A stretch of 64,000 bases of DNA, from NCBI RefSeq assembly GCF_001894765.1, contig NZ_BCWV01000003.1, positions 682,001-746,000 on the forward strand. The letters run 5' to 3'. The notes under the pieces were generated by a model. It did not search any database. It was not told where the DNA came from and saw only the letters and a list, made by a program, of their open reading frames with translations. Position numbers and translations under genes: made by a program. Shown piece by piece: positions 29,201-38,456 of the stretch. Source of the stretch: Rhodococcoides corynebacterioides NBRC 14404. Lineage in GTDB: Bacteria > Actinomycetota > Actinomycetes > Mycobacteriales > Mycobacteriaceae. Numbering within the stretch: the stretch's first letter is position 1; every line of letters starts with the position of its first letter.

Positions 29201-29991
29201 ATCGTCACCGCCTTCGCCTCGGCGGACGGCAACCCGATGTCGCCGCTCCGACCGGTCGTGATCAGCTCCACGATCTGCGGGACCTTCACGTCCGCGGTCC
29301 GGACCTGCGCCGCCATGCGACCCAGGAAGAGCGCCGCGACGGAGTCCGACACCTCCACCACGTCGTTCATGTTGTGGCTGATGAGCAGGACGCCGACGCC
29401 CGAATCCGCCAGTCTCCGTACCAGATCGAGCACCTGACGGGTCTGTGCGACGCCGAGGGCCGCGGTGGGCTCGTCGAGCAGCACCACCTTGGACTCCCAC
29501 AGCACGGACTTCGCGATCGCCACGGTCTGACGCTGTCCACCGGACAGCGCCGCCACGGGGGTCCGCACCGACTTCACGGTGCGGACCGACAGCGACGCGA
29601 GCGTATCGCGCGCCGCCTGCTCCATGGAGGCCTCGTCGAGCAGCCCCTTGGCCGTGCGTTCGCGGCCGAGGAACATGTTCTGCACGATGTCGAGGTTGTC
29701 GCAGAGCGCGAGGTCCTGGTAGACCACCTCGATGCCGAGCGCCGCGGCGTCCTTCGGGCTGGACACCGACACGGGCTCGCCGCCGAAACGGACCTCCCCC
29801 GAGTCGGTGCCGTGGATGCCGGCGATGCACTTCACCAGCGTCGACTTGCCCGCGCCGTTGTCCCCGACCAGGGCGGTGACCTCACCGGCGCGGACCGTCA
29901 GGTCCACGTCGTGCAGCACGTGCACGGGGCCGAAACTCTTGTTGATCTCCCGCAGTTCGAGCACCGGGGGAGCCTGGGCGGTCTCTGCCAT
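29197..29991 (-). CDS. Sugar ABC transporter ATPase, single-domain XylG-like
   Basis: 264 residues from ATG 29991 with one ABC domain: Walker A GDNGAGKST (~42), signature ALSGGQRQ (~148), Walker B VVLLDEPTAALG (~165). E. coli XylG and RbsA have two fused cassettes (about 500 residues); this one has one and presumably dimerises. Both neighbours are within 6 bases or overlap, so it is co-transcribed with the binding protein and permease. Confidence 0.9.
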   Translation of the reverse strand: MAETAQAPPVLELREINKSFGPVHVLHDVDLTVRAGEVTALVGDNGAGKSTLVKCIAGIHGTDSGEVRFGGEPVSVSSPKDAAALGIEVVYQDLALCDNLDIVQNMFLGRERTAKGLLDEASMEQAARDTLASLSVRTVKSVRTPVAALSGGQRQTVAIAKSVLWESKVVLLDEPTAALGVAQTRQVLDLVRRLADSGVGVLLISHNMNDVVEVSDSVAALFLGRMAAQVRTADVKVPQIVELITTGRSGDIGLPSAEAKAVTI

Positions 29992-29996
29992 GCCGG

Positions 29997-31118
29997 TCAG
30001 GAGATGCCCGCGTCGGCGCACGCCTGTGCGACGTCGCCGGTGCACAGCGCGTCGGCCGTGACGGCTCCGCCGTCGACCGCGACCTTCACGTTGTCGCGCG
30101 TGATGGTGACCGGATCGAGCAGGACCGACTTCACCTGACGGTTGCCCTCGGGATCCTCGGACGTGCCCGTCGCCTTGGCGTCGGCCGCGGCGGTGTCGCC
30201 GTTGGCGAGGTCGATGGCCAGTTCGGCCGCGGCCGCCGCCTCCTTGGCGACGTCCTTGAAGACGGTCATGCACTGATCGCCGCGCAGCACGGCGCGCAGT
30301 CCGTCCTCGGTCGCGTCCTGCCCGGTGACGGGCACGGTGCCGTTGAGACCGTTCTTCTGCAGCACGGTGATCACGGCGCCGGCCAGACCGTCGTTGGCGG
30401 CGAGGACGCCGTCGACGCGGCCGCCGTTGGCGGTGAGCAGCTGCTCGAAGGTGGTGGCGCCGACCTGGTTGTCCCACTCGGGAATGGCCTGGTCACCGGC
30501 CAGTCGGAACTCGCCGGAGTCGTACTTCGGCTGCAGCACCTCGAGTGCGCCGGCCTTGAACAGCGTGGCGTTGTTGTCCGTCGGGGAGCCGTTGATCTGA
30601 ATGATCTGGGCGCCCGGCTTGGCGCCGACGCAGTCGACCAGGCCCTGACCCTGCAGGTTGCCGACGGTGGTGCTGTCGAAGGAGACGTAGTAGTCGGCCG
30701 ACCCGCCGAGCGTCAGGCGGTCGTAGTCGATGGTGGCGACGCCGGCCTCGGTGGCCTTCTTCTGCACGGCCGCGCCGGATTCCGACGACAGGTTGCTCAT
30801 CAGGATCACCTTGGCGCCCTGGCTGATCATCGAGTCGGCGATCGACGAGAACTTGGTGGTGTCGCCCTCGGCGTTCTGGATGATCGGGTCGAGACCCGCA
30901 TCGCTGAGTGCCTTCTGCAGGAGCGGACGGTCCTGGGACTCGTACCGCGCGGAGGACTTCGTGTCGGGGAGGATGACTCCGACCTTGGTCCCGCCGTTGT
31001 TCGATCCGCCGCTGTCTCCGCTGCCGGTGTCGCCGCCGCTGGAGTTGCTGCCGCACGCCGTGAGTGCCATGACGAGACCGACGCCCGCCGCGGTGAGGGC
31101 GAGCTTGGTGTTCTGCAT
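29997..31118 (-). CDS. Sugar ABC transporter substrate-binding lipoprotein, XylF-like
   Basis: 373 residues from ATG 31118, preceded by GAAGGGA. The signal peptide ends LMALTAC, a lipobox, followed by a Gly/Ser-rich linker of about 25 residues. The mature part is a periplasmic-binding type 1 fold with KVGVILPDTKSSARYE and PVTGQDATEDGLRAVLRGDQCMTV, both characteristic of D-xylose-binding proteins. It is the first gene after the palindromic operator and leads into the ATPase, permease and ROK genes. Confidence 0.92.
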   Translation of the reverse strand: MQNTKLALTAAGVGLVMALTACGSNSSGGDTGSGDSGGSNNGGTKVGVILPDTKSSARYESQDRPLLQKALSDAGLDPIIQNAEGDTTKFSSIADSMISQGAKVILMSNLSSESGAAVQKKATEAGVATIDYDRLTLGGSADYYVSFDSTTVGNLQGQGLVDCVGAKPGAQIIQINGSPTDNNATLFKAGALEVLQPKYDSGEFRLAGDQAIPEWDNQVGATTFEQLLTANGGRVDGVLAANDGLAGAVITVLQKNGLNGTVPVTGQDATEDGLRAVLRGDQCMTVFKDVAKEAAAAAELAIDLANGDTAAADAKATGTSEDPEGNRQVKSVLLDPVTITRDNVKVAVDGGAVTADALCTGDVAQACADAGIS

Positions 31119-31136
31119 CGATCGTCCCTTCGGTTG

Positions 31137-31181
31137 TATGTTGCGGAGCACAACATATTCCCTCGGGTGTGATCCAGGCAA
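31137..31181 (-). promoter_or_regulatory. Promoter and ROK-type operator of the xylose-type transport operon
   Basis: TATGTTG-N7-CAACATA (31137-31157) is a perfect 21-bp palindrome. On the minus strand its first arm supplies a -10 box TATGTT (31157-31152), with TTGCCT (31181-31176) as the -35 box 18 bases away. A repressor bound here would block RNA polymerase. The adjacent ROK regulator is the obvious candidate. Confidence 0.65.
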
Positions 31182-31206
31182 TAGGGCTTGTTCGACGTGA
31201 CCCCGG

Positions 31207-32598
31207 TCACAGGCCGTCGGTCAGGTCCCGAACCTCGGCGTAGCGCTCCCGCACCGCCGGAACGGGATCCGCCTCGTACCGTGGCACGTCCGCCGCGACC
31301 CACTCCGGCGGCTCCTCGGCGCCCGACAGCACCCAGGCGGCCTGCCGCGCGGCCCCGTCCGCCACGTACTCGCCCGGCGCCGGGACGTCCACCGGCATCC
31401 CGAAGATCGCCGGCGCCAGCCGCCGCACCGCCTCGGACTTCGCCCCACCACCGACGAGCAGCACGCGCGACACCGTCGCTCCCTGCGCCCGAAGATGGTC
31501 GATGCCGTCGGCGAGACTGCACAGCAATCCGTCGACCGCCGCGCGGGCCAGGTGCGCCGGAGTCGAATTGTTCAGACGCAGACCGTGAACGGCCCCTGTC
31601 GCCTCGGGACGGTTCGGCGTCCGCTCCCCTTCGAGGTACGGCACCATGACCAGACCCTCGCTCTCGGTCGACAGCGCGAGCCGCGAGAGCTCGTCGTGAT
31701 CGACCCCGAGCAACCGTGCCGTCGCGTCGAGCACGCGCGCCGCGTTCAGGGTGCACACGAGAGGCAACTGGCGGCCGGTGGCGTCGGCGAACCCTGCCAC
31801 CAGTCCCGACGCGTCGCGCGGAGCCACCGTGGTCACGGCGGAGACCACGCCGGACGTGCCGATGGACACCACCAGATCACCCTCGCCCGCACCCAGAGCC
31901 AGTGCGGCAGCAGCGTTGTCACCGGTCCCGGGCCCGATCACCGCACCACCGGGCGTCGTCCCGATGCGTGCCGACGGGGCCGCCACGGTGGGCAGGTGAG
32001 GAGAACGTCCCCGGAACGCGAGGTCCAGCAGGTCCCGGCGGTACTCGTCGGTGGCGGCCGAGAAGTACCCCGTGCCGCTGGCATCGCCCCGATCGGTGGC
32101 CAGGGCGTCGAGACGGCGATCTTCACCGAGCCGCCAGGACAACCAGTCGTGCGGAAGGCAGACGGCCGCAGTGCGATCGGCACTCGTCGGCTCGTGGTCG
32201 GCGAGCCAGCGCAGTTTCGCCGCGGTGATCGCCGCGACCGGAACCACCCCGACGGCGTCGGCCCACGCCCGACCGCCCCCGAACTCCTCCACCAGATCCC
32301 GAGCCGACCCCGCCGATCGAGTGTCGTTCCACAGCAACGCCGGTCGAACGATCGCACCGTCCTCGTCCAGGCACACCATGCCGTGCTGCTGCGCGCCGAC
32401 GGACACCGCGTCGACGCCGTCCATCCCGCCCGCGTCCGCGAGAGCGACCTCGAGGGCCTCGGACCACCGAGCCGGATCGATCTCGGTGCCGTCGGGATGA
32501 GACGCGCGGCCCTGGCGCACCAACTCCCCGGAATCGGCGTCGCGAACAACGACTTTGCAGGACTGGGTGGAGGAATCGACACCCATCACCAACGCCAC
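31207..32598 (-). CDS. xylB: Xylulokinase
   Basis: 463 residues from GTG (ATG at 32586 possible). It is a FGGY carbohydrate kinase: N-terminal [14 protein letters not shown] phosphate-binding loop, GAQQHGMV and LLWNDTRS substrate loop (Asp ~90), catalytic [13 protein letters not shown] near 225, and the C-terminal ATP-binding [14 protein letters not shown] near 390. The QHGMV and NDTR motifs are those of xylulokinases. It phosphorylates D-xylulose into the pentose phosphate pathway. It lies just upstream of the xylose-type transporter on the same strand. No isomerase gene is in the window. Confidence 0.93.
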   Translation of the reverse strand: MALVMGVDSSTQSCKVVVRDADSGELVRQGRASHPDGTEIDPARWSEALEVALADAGGMDGVDAVSVGAQQHGMVCLDEDGAIVRPALLWNDTRSAGSARDLVEEFGGGRAWADAVGVVPVAAITAAKLRWLADHEPTSADRTAAVCLPHDWLSWRLGEDRRLDALATDRGDASGTGYFSAATDEYRRDLLDLAFRGRSPHLPTVAAPSARIGTTPGGAVIGPGTGDNAAAALALGAGEGDLVVSIGTSGVVSAVTTVAPRDASGLVAGFADATGRQLPLVCTLNAARVLDATARLLGVDHDELSRLALSTESEGLVMVPYLEGERTPNRPEATGAVHGLRLNNSTPAHLARAAVDGLLCSLADGIDHLRAQGATVSRVLLVGGGAKSEAVRRLAPAIFGMPVDVPAPGEYVADGAARQAAWVLSGAEEPPEWVAADVPRYEADPVPAVRERYAEVRDLTDGL

Positions 32599-32679
32599 GA
32601 CTCGTCCTCTCCCGTACCGGTTCGAGCCACCGGCCTACCCGTCACACACGACCGGCCTCCGGCCTGCCCGGCTGCACGC

Positions 32680-32685
32680 TACCGT
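32680..32685 (+). promoter_or_regulatory. Probable -10 box (TACCGT) of a leaderless transcript
   Basis: TACCGT lies 6 bases before the GTG at 32692 of the TetR-type regulator, with no Shine-Dalgarno sequence. It favours this GTG over the in-frame GTG at 32683. Confidence 0.4.
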
Positions 32686-32691
32686 GATCCC

Positions 32692-33375
32692 GTGCCCGCC
32701 CACGACGAGTCCGGCGAAACGGACCGATTCCGACTCGACGTCATGAGTGCGGCGCTCGAACTCTTCGAGAGGCGCGGCTTCGACGCCACCACCGTCGACC
32801 AGATCGCGGACCGAGCCGGCATCTCGCGTCGGACGTTCTTCCGTCAGTTCCGCTCGAAGGACGACGTGGTCTTCGTCGACCACGACGTGACCCTCGCCGC
32901 GGTACGAGACCTCCTCGCCCGCAGTGAACTTCCCCCGTACGACGCCGTCTGCGACGCCGCGGCGCAGGTCTACGAGCGCTTCGCCGGCACCCCCGACACC
33001 ACACGTCGGCGGTACCGCGTCGTGCAGGCCGTGCCGGCGCTCCGCGAGCGGGAACTGGTGATGGTGCTGCGGTACGAGCAGGTCTTCGTCGGCACCCTCC
33101 GGGACCGCACACCGGACGCCGACCCGCTGACCACCGTGCAGTTCGCCGCGGCCGTGACGGCCACGCACAACTATCTACTTCGCCGGTGGCTGCGGGACGC
33201 GACGGCCGTCTCCGCCGCCGACGTCCGGGCCGCACTCGCCGCCGTCCGGGCGCGCTTCACCGCACCGGCGTCGTCGACGGGCCCGACGGTGGCGATCCTG
33301 CCTGCCGGGGTCAATCCGGACGACGTCACCGCCGTCCTCGCCCGACACTTCGGGACCGTCACCACCACCGAGTGA
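32692..33375 (+). CDS. TetR family transcriptional regulator
   Basis: 227 residues from GTG. The HTH spans about residues 12-58 (SAALELFERRGFDATTVDQI, then ISRRTFFRQFRSKDDV). The C-terminal domain is helical, of the MftR-like/TetR_C type. It is divergent from xylB with a 93-base gap but there is no evidence that it controls the sugar genes. It overlaps the end of the convergent acyltransferase by 17 bases. Confidence 0.88.
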   Translation: MPAHDESGETDRFRLDVMSAALELFERRGFDATTVDQIADRAGISRRTFFRQFRSKDDVVFVDHDVTLAAVRDLLARSELPPYDAVCDAAAQVYERFAGTPDTTRRRYRVVQAVPALRERELVMVLRYEQVFVGTLRDRTPDADPLTTVQFAAAVTATHNYLLRRWLRDATAVSAADVRAALAAVRARFTAPASSTGPTVAILPAGVNPDDVTAVLARHFGTVTTTE

Positions 33376-35386
33376 CGTCGCCGATCGTGCGGTCCACCAC
33401 CGGCACCAGGGTCCGGACGTAGGAGGCCGACAGGTGATGGGAATCGTGGTAGACCAGCACGTTTCCCTCCACCGCACGACACCGCTCGGGGCCGCACACC
33501 GCGTCGGAGAAGTCCACGGGCACCACACCGGGGAACGGTGCCGAGGCGGCCACCGCCGGATCGACCTCCGCGAGCACCTCGGATCGCGGCAGCCCGCAGG
33601 AGTCGGCGTCTCCCCCGTCGGCGATGCAGTCCGCAGCGCGGTAGGGAACACCGTCGACGCTGAGCCACGGGGTGTCGCGGATACCGATCACGGGCAGACC
33701 GGCTGCCTCGAGGCGCGCCCACACGTCGGTGTACGCACTCGGGGTGACGTCGCCGAACTCCGTGGGCGAGGGCCGTGTCGACGTCGTGACGACCCAGTCG
33801 GGCCGCGCGTCGGCGAGTCGCGTGAGGACGTCCTCCGACCAGTCGCGGCAGTCCGGGTAGGGGTTGTCGTCCAGCAGCCGCGGTTCCCCGACGTCCAGTG
33901 GGCAGCCCATCTTCAGGTAGGTCACCACGGCGACGCCGCGGGCGCGGCCGATCTCGTCGAGCGCCGGGAGCCAGTGTTCGGCGTGCGAACCCCCCGCCAG
34001 CGCGAGAGTGCGATCGCCGTTCGGGTCGCCGTAGGTGCACGTGATCACCTCGCGCTCGGTCATGTCGGCGATGCACCCGTCGAGCGTGGACTGCGGAAGG
34101 TCCATCGCGGCGTCGAGAACGGACGGGCGCATCGGCGCGTCGGGCACCGGGACGCCGTCCGTGAGCGCGGAAGCACCCGGATACAGCCTCGGATCGAGGT
34201 CCGACGCGGTCGGACCCGTCGTCCGCTGCAGGTAGCTCTGCCAGCCGCCTGCCGTGAGGGCGAGCACCAGGACTCCGACGACGACGGCACGGACGGCCAC
34301 GCGGGACCCGTCGGTCACCCGTCGTTCGACGACGTTCCGAGTGAGGACCGCGAGGATCACCGAGGCCGCGACGATCACCGCGCCGGTCAGCGGGTTCACG
34401 GTCGCGCCGGCGTCGAGGACGGCGATGAGGATCGGCCAGTGCCACAGGTACAGCGGGTAGGCGATGGAACCGAGGAAGAGCAGGGGGCGCGAACCGAGGA
34501 GCCGCGTGACCGTCGTCGGGGAGTCGGGATCGGCGCCGGCCAGGATCACGGCCAGCGCAGCGCCCACCGGCACCAGCGCCCACGGACCGGGGAAGTGCGC
34601 CGCGCCGTCGATCACGACCCCGCCGAGACACACCACGAGGAACCCGGCGACACCGAGCGCGGCGCGGATGCGGCCGCTCAGCACGATCCGCCCGATCAGC
34701 AGACCGGCGAGCGCACCCACCCCGAGTTCCCAGAACCGGGCCGCGGTGTCGTAGTACGCCCAGCCCTGCCGCAGGGCACCGATGTGCGTCGCGTATCCGA
34801 ACGACGCCACCGTCGTCACCAGCAGGGTTCCGATCAGCATCGGCCGCACCGCTTCCGGCCGTCCGGCGCGTCGGGCGAGGGCCACGATCGCGGCGACCAG
34901 CAGGATCGCCACCGCGTAGTACTGCGCCTGCACCGACATCGACCACAGGTGCTGCAGTGGGCTCACCGACGCGTCCGCGGCCGCGTAGTCCGACGCGGTG
35001 GTGGCGAGTTCCCAGTTCTGGACCTGGGCCAGCGTGGCGAGGACCTGCCGCGTCGTCGCGTCCCACGTCGTGAACGGCAGCACAGTCGCGGTCCAGAGCC
35101 CCACGGCGAGCAGCACCACCGCCATCGCGGGATACAACCGCCGGGTCGTGCGGGGGACGACGGCACCGAGGGCGCCGGACTCGGCCCGCCGGAGGACCAT
35201 CGCCGTGAAGAAGAAGCCGGACAGAACGAGGAAGACGTCGACGCCGCCGGACACCCGTCCGAACCAGATGTGGAACACGACCACCAGCGCGATGGCGAGA
35301 CCGCGCAGGCCGTCCAGGTCGGTGCGGTGGACGGCGGTGCGGACCGTGGCGGGGGCGGTCGAGGCCCGATCGACGTCGGCGGTCAT
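33359..35386 (-). CDS. OafA-like membrane acyltransferase with C-terminal SGNH domain
   Basis: 675 residues from ATG 35386. The N-terminal acyltransferase-3 domain (about residues 15-375) has roughly ten helices with the conserved RTDLDGLRGLAI and FHIWFG start. The C-terminal half is an SGNH hydrolase-like domain with Ser467 (GGSHA) and a distal Asp648/His651 pair (HDSHH). Such fusions O-acetylate envelope glycans, the membrane half passing acyl groups to the outside SGNH domain. The usual GDSH reads GGSH here, so the oxyanion or turn residue differs. The exact target (peptidoglycan, arabinogalactan, glycolipid) is unknown. Confidence 0.9.
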   Translation of the reverse strand: MTADVDRASTAPATVRTAVHRTDLDGLRGLAIALVVVFHIWFGRVSGGVDVFLVLSGFFFTAMVLRRAESGALGAVVPRTTRRLYPAMAVVLLAVGLWTATVLPFTTWDATTRQVLATLAQVQNWELATTASDYAAADASVSPLQHLWSMSVQAQYYAVAILLVAAIVALARRAGRPEAVRPMLIGTLLVTTVASFGYATHIGALRQGWAYYDTAARFWELGVGALAGLLIGRIVLSGRIRAALGVAGFLVVCLGGVVIDGAAHFPGPWALVPVGAALAVILAGADPDSPTTVTRLLGSRPLLFLGSIAYPLYLWHWPILIAVLDAGATVNPLTGAVIVAASVILAVLTRNVVERRVTDGSRVAVRAVVVGVLVLALTAGGWQSYLQRTTGPTASDLDPRLYPGASALTDGVPVPDAPMRPSVLDAAMDLPQSTLDGCIADMTEREVITCTYGDPNGDRTLALAGGSHAEHWLPALDEIGRARGVAVVTYLKMGCPLDVGEPRLLDDNPYPDCRDWSEDVLTRLADARPDWVVTTSTRPSPTEFGDVTPSAYTDVWARLEAAGLPVIGIRDTPWLSVDGVPYRAADCIADGGDADSCGLPRSEVLAEVDPAVAASAPFPGVVPVDFSDAVCGPERCRAVEGNVLVYHDSHHLSASYVRTLVPVVDRTIGDVTRWW

Positions 35387-35537
35387 GCACCCACCTCTCG
35401 ATCGCTTGGTCGACCCAGAATACCGGCCGCGCCCGGTTTGGCATCGCGTGCCATCAGGGACTGGATGGTCCGAGGGGATCGCTGGTAAGGTGACCTCAAC
35501 CCTCGGCACCGAGTGCCACATTCGACAAGGAGCCCCC

Positions 35538-36695
35538 ATGGCCGGCAACCCCGACTTCGACCTGTTCCAGCTTCCCGACGAGCACAACGAGCTCCGGGAG
35601 GCCATCCGCTCGCTCTCCGAGAAGGAGATCGCGCCGCACGCGGCCGACGTCGACGAGAACGAGCGCTTCCCGGAGGAGGCCCTGAAGGCCCTCAACGCCT
35701 CGGGCTTCAACGCCATTCACGTGCCCGACGAGTTCGGCGGCCAGGGCGCGGACTCCATCGCGGCCTGCATCGTGATCGAGGAGGTCGCCCGCGTCTGCGG
35801 GTCGTCCTCGCTGATTCCTGCCGTGAACAAGCTCGGCACCATGGGTCTGATCCTGAACGGCAGCGACGAGCTGAAGCAGAAGGTGCTGCCGTCCATCGCC
35901 GAGGGTGAGATGGCGTCCTACGGACTGTCCGAACGCGAGGCCGGCTCCGACGCCGCGGGCATGAAGACCCGCGCGAAGGCCGACGGTGACGACTGGATCC
36001 TCAACGGCACCAAGGCCTGGATCACCAACGCCGGCAAGTCCAGCTGGTACACCGTCATGGCCGTCACCGACCCGGAGAAGAAGGCCAACGGCATCTCCGC
36101 CTTCATGGTCCACAAGGACGACGAGGGCTTCTCGGTCGGCGAGAAGGAGCGCAAGCTCGGCATCAAGGGCAGCCCCACCCGCGAGCTGTACTTCGAGAAC
36201 TGCCGCATCCCCGGCGACCGCATCATCGGCGAGCCCGGCACCGGCTTCAAGACCGCGCTGGCCACGCTCGACCACACCCGCCCGACCATCGGCGCCCAGG
36301 CCGTCGGCATCGCTCAGGGCGCGCTCGACGCCGCCCTCGCGTACGTCAAGGAGCGCAAGCAGTTCGGCAAGCCGATCAGCTCGTTCCAGGGTGTCGAGTT
36401 CATGCTCGCCGACATGGCGATGGAAATCGAGGCCGCGCGCCTGATGGTGTACTCGTCCGCCGCGCGCGCCGAGCGGGGCGAGAAGAACCTCGGCTTCATC
36501 TCCTCCGCGTCCAAGTGCTTCGCCTCGGACGTCGCCATGAAGGTCACCACCGACGCCGTGCAGCTCTTCGGCGGCGCCGGCTACACCCGCGACTTCCCCG
36601 TCGAGCGCATGATGCGCGACGCGAAGATCACGCAGATCTACGAGGGCACCAACCAGATTCAGCGCGTCGTGATGTCGCGCGCGCTGCTGCGCTGA
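35538..36695 (+). CDS. fadE25: Acyl-CoA dehydrogenase (FadE25-like)
   Basis: 385 residues from ATG with AAGGAG upstream. All three domains of the family are intact: an N-terminal helical domain, a beta domain with YGLSEREAGSDAAG (~135), and the C-terminal helical domain with the catalytic base Glu369 in QIYEGTNQIQR. It oxidises acyl-CoA to trans-2-enoyl-CoA with FAD and passes electrons to ETF. The length and near-colinear sequence fit the mycobacterial FadE25 group, a highly expressed short/medium-chain enzyme. Codon use is strongly GC-biased, consistent with high expression. It stands alone and ends in an 18-bp hairpin. Confidence 0.9.
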   Translation: MAGNPDFDLFQLPDEHNELREAIRSLSEKEIAPHAADVDENERFPEEALKALNASGFNAIHVPDEFGGQGADSIAACIVIEEVARVCGSSSLIPAVNKLGTMGLILNGSDELKQKVLPSIAEGEMASYGLSEREAGSDAAGMKTRAKADGDDWILNGTKAWITNAGKSSWYTVMAVTDPEKKANGISAFMVHKDDEGFSVGEKERKLGIKGSPTRELYFENCRIPGDRIIGEPGTGFKTALATLDHTRPTIGAQAVGIAQGALDAALAYVKERKQFGKPISSFQGVEFMLADMAMEIEAARLMVYSSAARAERGEKNLGFISSASKCFASDVAMKVTTDAVQLFGGAGYTRDFPVERMMRDAKITQIYEGTNQIQRVVMSRALLR

Positions 36696-36710
36696 CCCCT
36701 CCCGACGTCT

Positions 36711-36749
36711 CGGTGCAGTGGTCCACCGTCACGGTGGACCACTGCACCG
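36711..36749. terminator. Bidirectional hairpin terminator between fadE25 and the S4 gene
   Basis: An 18-base arm at 36711-36728 pairs perfectly with 36732-36749 around a 3-base loop (TCA). It sits between two converging gene ends, and no U-run follows on either strand. Confidence 0.8.
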
Positions 36750-36755
36750 ACATCG

Positions 36756-37115
36756 TCAGGCCTGGCCCCGAAGCCGGTCGATCTCCCGCCGATCCCGCTT
36801 GGTCGGCCGCCCGGCGCCCCGATCCCGCACCGGCACCGCCGCGAACAACTCCTTCGGCGGGGGCGGCGGGCTCCGGTCGACGTAGCACTCCGCCGCGGCG
36901 GGGGCGCCCACCCGCTTGCTCACCAGCCGGGCCACCTCCACGATGCGTTCGCGTCCGCCCGCCCACACCCGCACCTCGTCGCCGGGCACCACCGGTTGCG
37001 CGGGTTTCGCGGTGGCGCCGTTGATCTTCACGTGCCCGCCCCGGCACGCCGACGCCGCCGCCGAGCGGGTCTTGAACAGCCGTACCGACCAGGTCCAGGC
37101 GTCCACGCGGGTCAC
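36756..37115 (-). CDS. S4-domain RNA-binding protein (Hsp15-like)
   Basis: 119 residues from a GTG overlapping the phosphoesterase stop (GTGA). The S4 fold covers roughly residues 1-65 (VDAWTWSVRLFKTRSAAASA, then GHVKINGATAKPAQPV and GDEVRV). The C-terminal tail is basic (RPTKRDRREIDRL). This is the Hsp15 (HslR) arrangement, known to bind 50S subunits carrying stalled nascent chains. It is the last gene of a three-gene set with the phosphoesterase and FabG. Confidence 0.87.
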   Translation of the reverse strand: MTRVDAWTWSVRLFKTRSAAASACRGGHVKINGATAKPAQPVVPGDEVRVWAGGRERIVEVARLVSKRVGAPAAAECYVDRSPPPPPKELFAAVPVRDRGAGRPTKRDRREIDRLRGQA

Positions 37116-37603
37116 AGCGACACCAGCCGGACGTCGTGAATCCCGTTGTCCGCCAGGCGCACCGTCATGTACGTACACGCCGGTTGACGACGCCGGTCGG
37201 TCGGCGACCCCGGATTGAGCAACCGCATCCCGCGCTCGGTGACCGTGTCCCACGGAATGTGACTGTGGCCGAAGACCAGCAGGTCGACGTCGGGATACGC
37301 AGCGTCCGCACGCTTCTCGCGTCCGGCCTTCGCCCCCGTCTCGTGCACGACGGCGACGCGGACGCCCTCGACGGTGCGGCGATCGACCTCCGGAACCAGC
37401 GCCCGGAGATCGTCGCCGTCGTTGTTGCCCCAGCAGGCCATGAGATCCGAGGCCCGTTCGCGCAGTGCGTGATACAGCTCCACCGTCATCCAGTCACCGG
37501 CATGGATCACCAGGTCGGCGCGGTCCACCTCGGCCCACACCGGCGCGGGGAGATCCTTCGCGCGGGTGGGGACGTGGGTGTCGGCGAGGAGCAGCACCTG
37601 CAT
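37112..37603 (-). CDS. YfcE/MJ0936-type metallophosphoesterase
   Basis: 163 residues from ATG. Metal-binding motifs of calcineurin-like enzymes are complete: DTHV (D8, H10), HAGDW (~36), GNND (~60), HETG (~86) and GHSH (~112). Small members of this family hydrolyse phosphodiesters such as cyclic nucleotides or bis-p-nitrophenyl phosphate in vitro. The biological substrate is unknown. It starts one base after the FabG stop and overlaps the S4 gene, so the three are co-translated. Confidence 0.9.
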   Translation of the reverse strand: MQVLLLADTHVPTRAKDLPAPVWAEVDRADLVIHAGDWMTVELYHALRERASDLMACWGNNDGDDLRALVPEVDRRTVEGVRVAVVHETGAKAGREKRADAAYPDVDLLVFGHSHIPWDTVTERGMRLLNPGSPTDRRRQPACTYMTVRLADNGIHDVRLVSL

Positions 37604-37604
37604 G

Positions 37605-38363
37605 TCAGTCCTTCGGACCGCCGGCGACGTAGACCACCTGACCGGACACGAATCCGGCTCCCTCGCTGCAGAAGAACGAGGCGGTGTGCGCGATGTCCTC
37701 GGGCTGACCGACGCGGTTCACGGGGATCTGCGACGCCGCCCCCTTCTTGAAGTCCTCGAAGGGCACGCCGACCCGCTCGGCCGTCGCGGCGGTCATCTCG
37801 GTCTCGATGAACCCCGGAGCGATCGCGTTGACCGTCACGTTGTAGCGGCCCAGCTCGATGGCGAGCGTCTTGGTGAAGCCCTGCATGCCGGCCTTCGCCG
37901 CGGCGTAGTTGGCCTGACCGCGGTTGCCCAGCGCCGACGTCGACGACAGGTTCACGATGCGGCCCCACTTCTCCTCGACCTGGTGCTTCTGCACCTCGCG
38001 GGACATGAGGAAGGCGCCGCGCAGGTGCACGCCCAGCACGGCGTCCCAGTCGTCGACCGACATCTTGAACAGCAGGTTGTCGCGCAGGATGCCGGCGTTG
38101 TTGACCAGAATCGTGGGCTTGCCGAAGTCGGTCGCGATGCGCTCGACCGCCGAAACGACGGACTGCTCGTCGGCGACGTTCGCCCCGACCCCGATGGCCT
38201 GGCCACCCGCCGCGGTGATGGCGTCGACAGTGGTGGCGCATGCCGACTCGTCGAGATCGACCACGGCCACGCCGTACCCGTCCGCCGCGAGCCGCTTGGC
38301 CACGGCTGCACCGATTCCGCGCGCACTTCCCGTGACGATTGCCGTCCTGACCTGATCGCTCAC
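37605..38363 (-). CDS. fabG: 3-oxoacyl-ACP reductase (FabG-type SDR)
   Basis: 252 residues from GTG 38363 (VSDQVRTAIVTG). The NADP-binding TGSARGIG motif, NNAG, catalytic Ser in NLSSTSALG and the YAAAK Tyr-Lys pair (about residues 158-162) are all present. NAIAPGFIETEMT and VYVAGGPK at the end are typical of FabG. It reduces 3-oxoacyl thioesters in fatty-acid synthesis or related lipid metabolism. It leads a compact operon with the phosphoesterase and S4 genes, which does not reveal its substrate. An in-frame ATG at 38387 is an alternative start. Confidence 0.9.
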   Translation of the reverse strand: MSDQVRTAIVTGSARGIGAAVAKRLAADGYGVAVVDLDESACATTVDAITAAGGQAIGVGANVADEQSVVSAVERIATDFGKPTILVNNAGILRDNLLFKMSVDDWDAVLGVHLRGAFLMSREVQKHQVEEKWGRIVNLSSTSALGNRGQANYAAAKAGMQGFTKTLAIELGRYNVTVNAIAPGFIETEMTAATAERVGVPFEDFKKGAASQIPVNRVGQPEDIAHTASFFCSEGAGFVSGQVVYVAGGPKD

Positions 38364-38456
38364 AGCTACCCTTTCGTCGTTCGGCACCGAAACCCGCGTC
38401 GGCTCTCGTTCTTTCTATCAGCGCACCCGGCGCGCCCCGACGGAAAGGCGTTCGTC

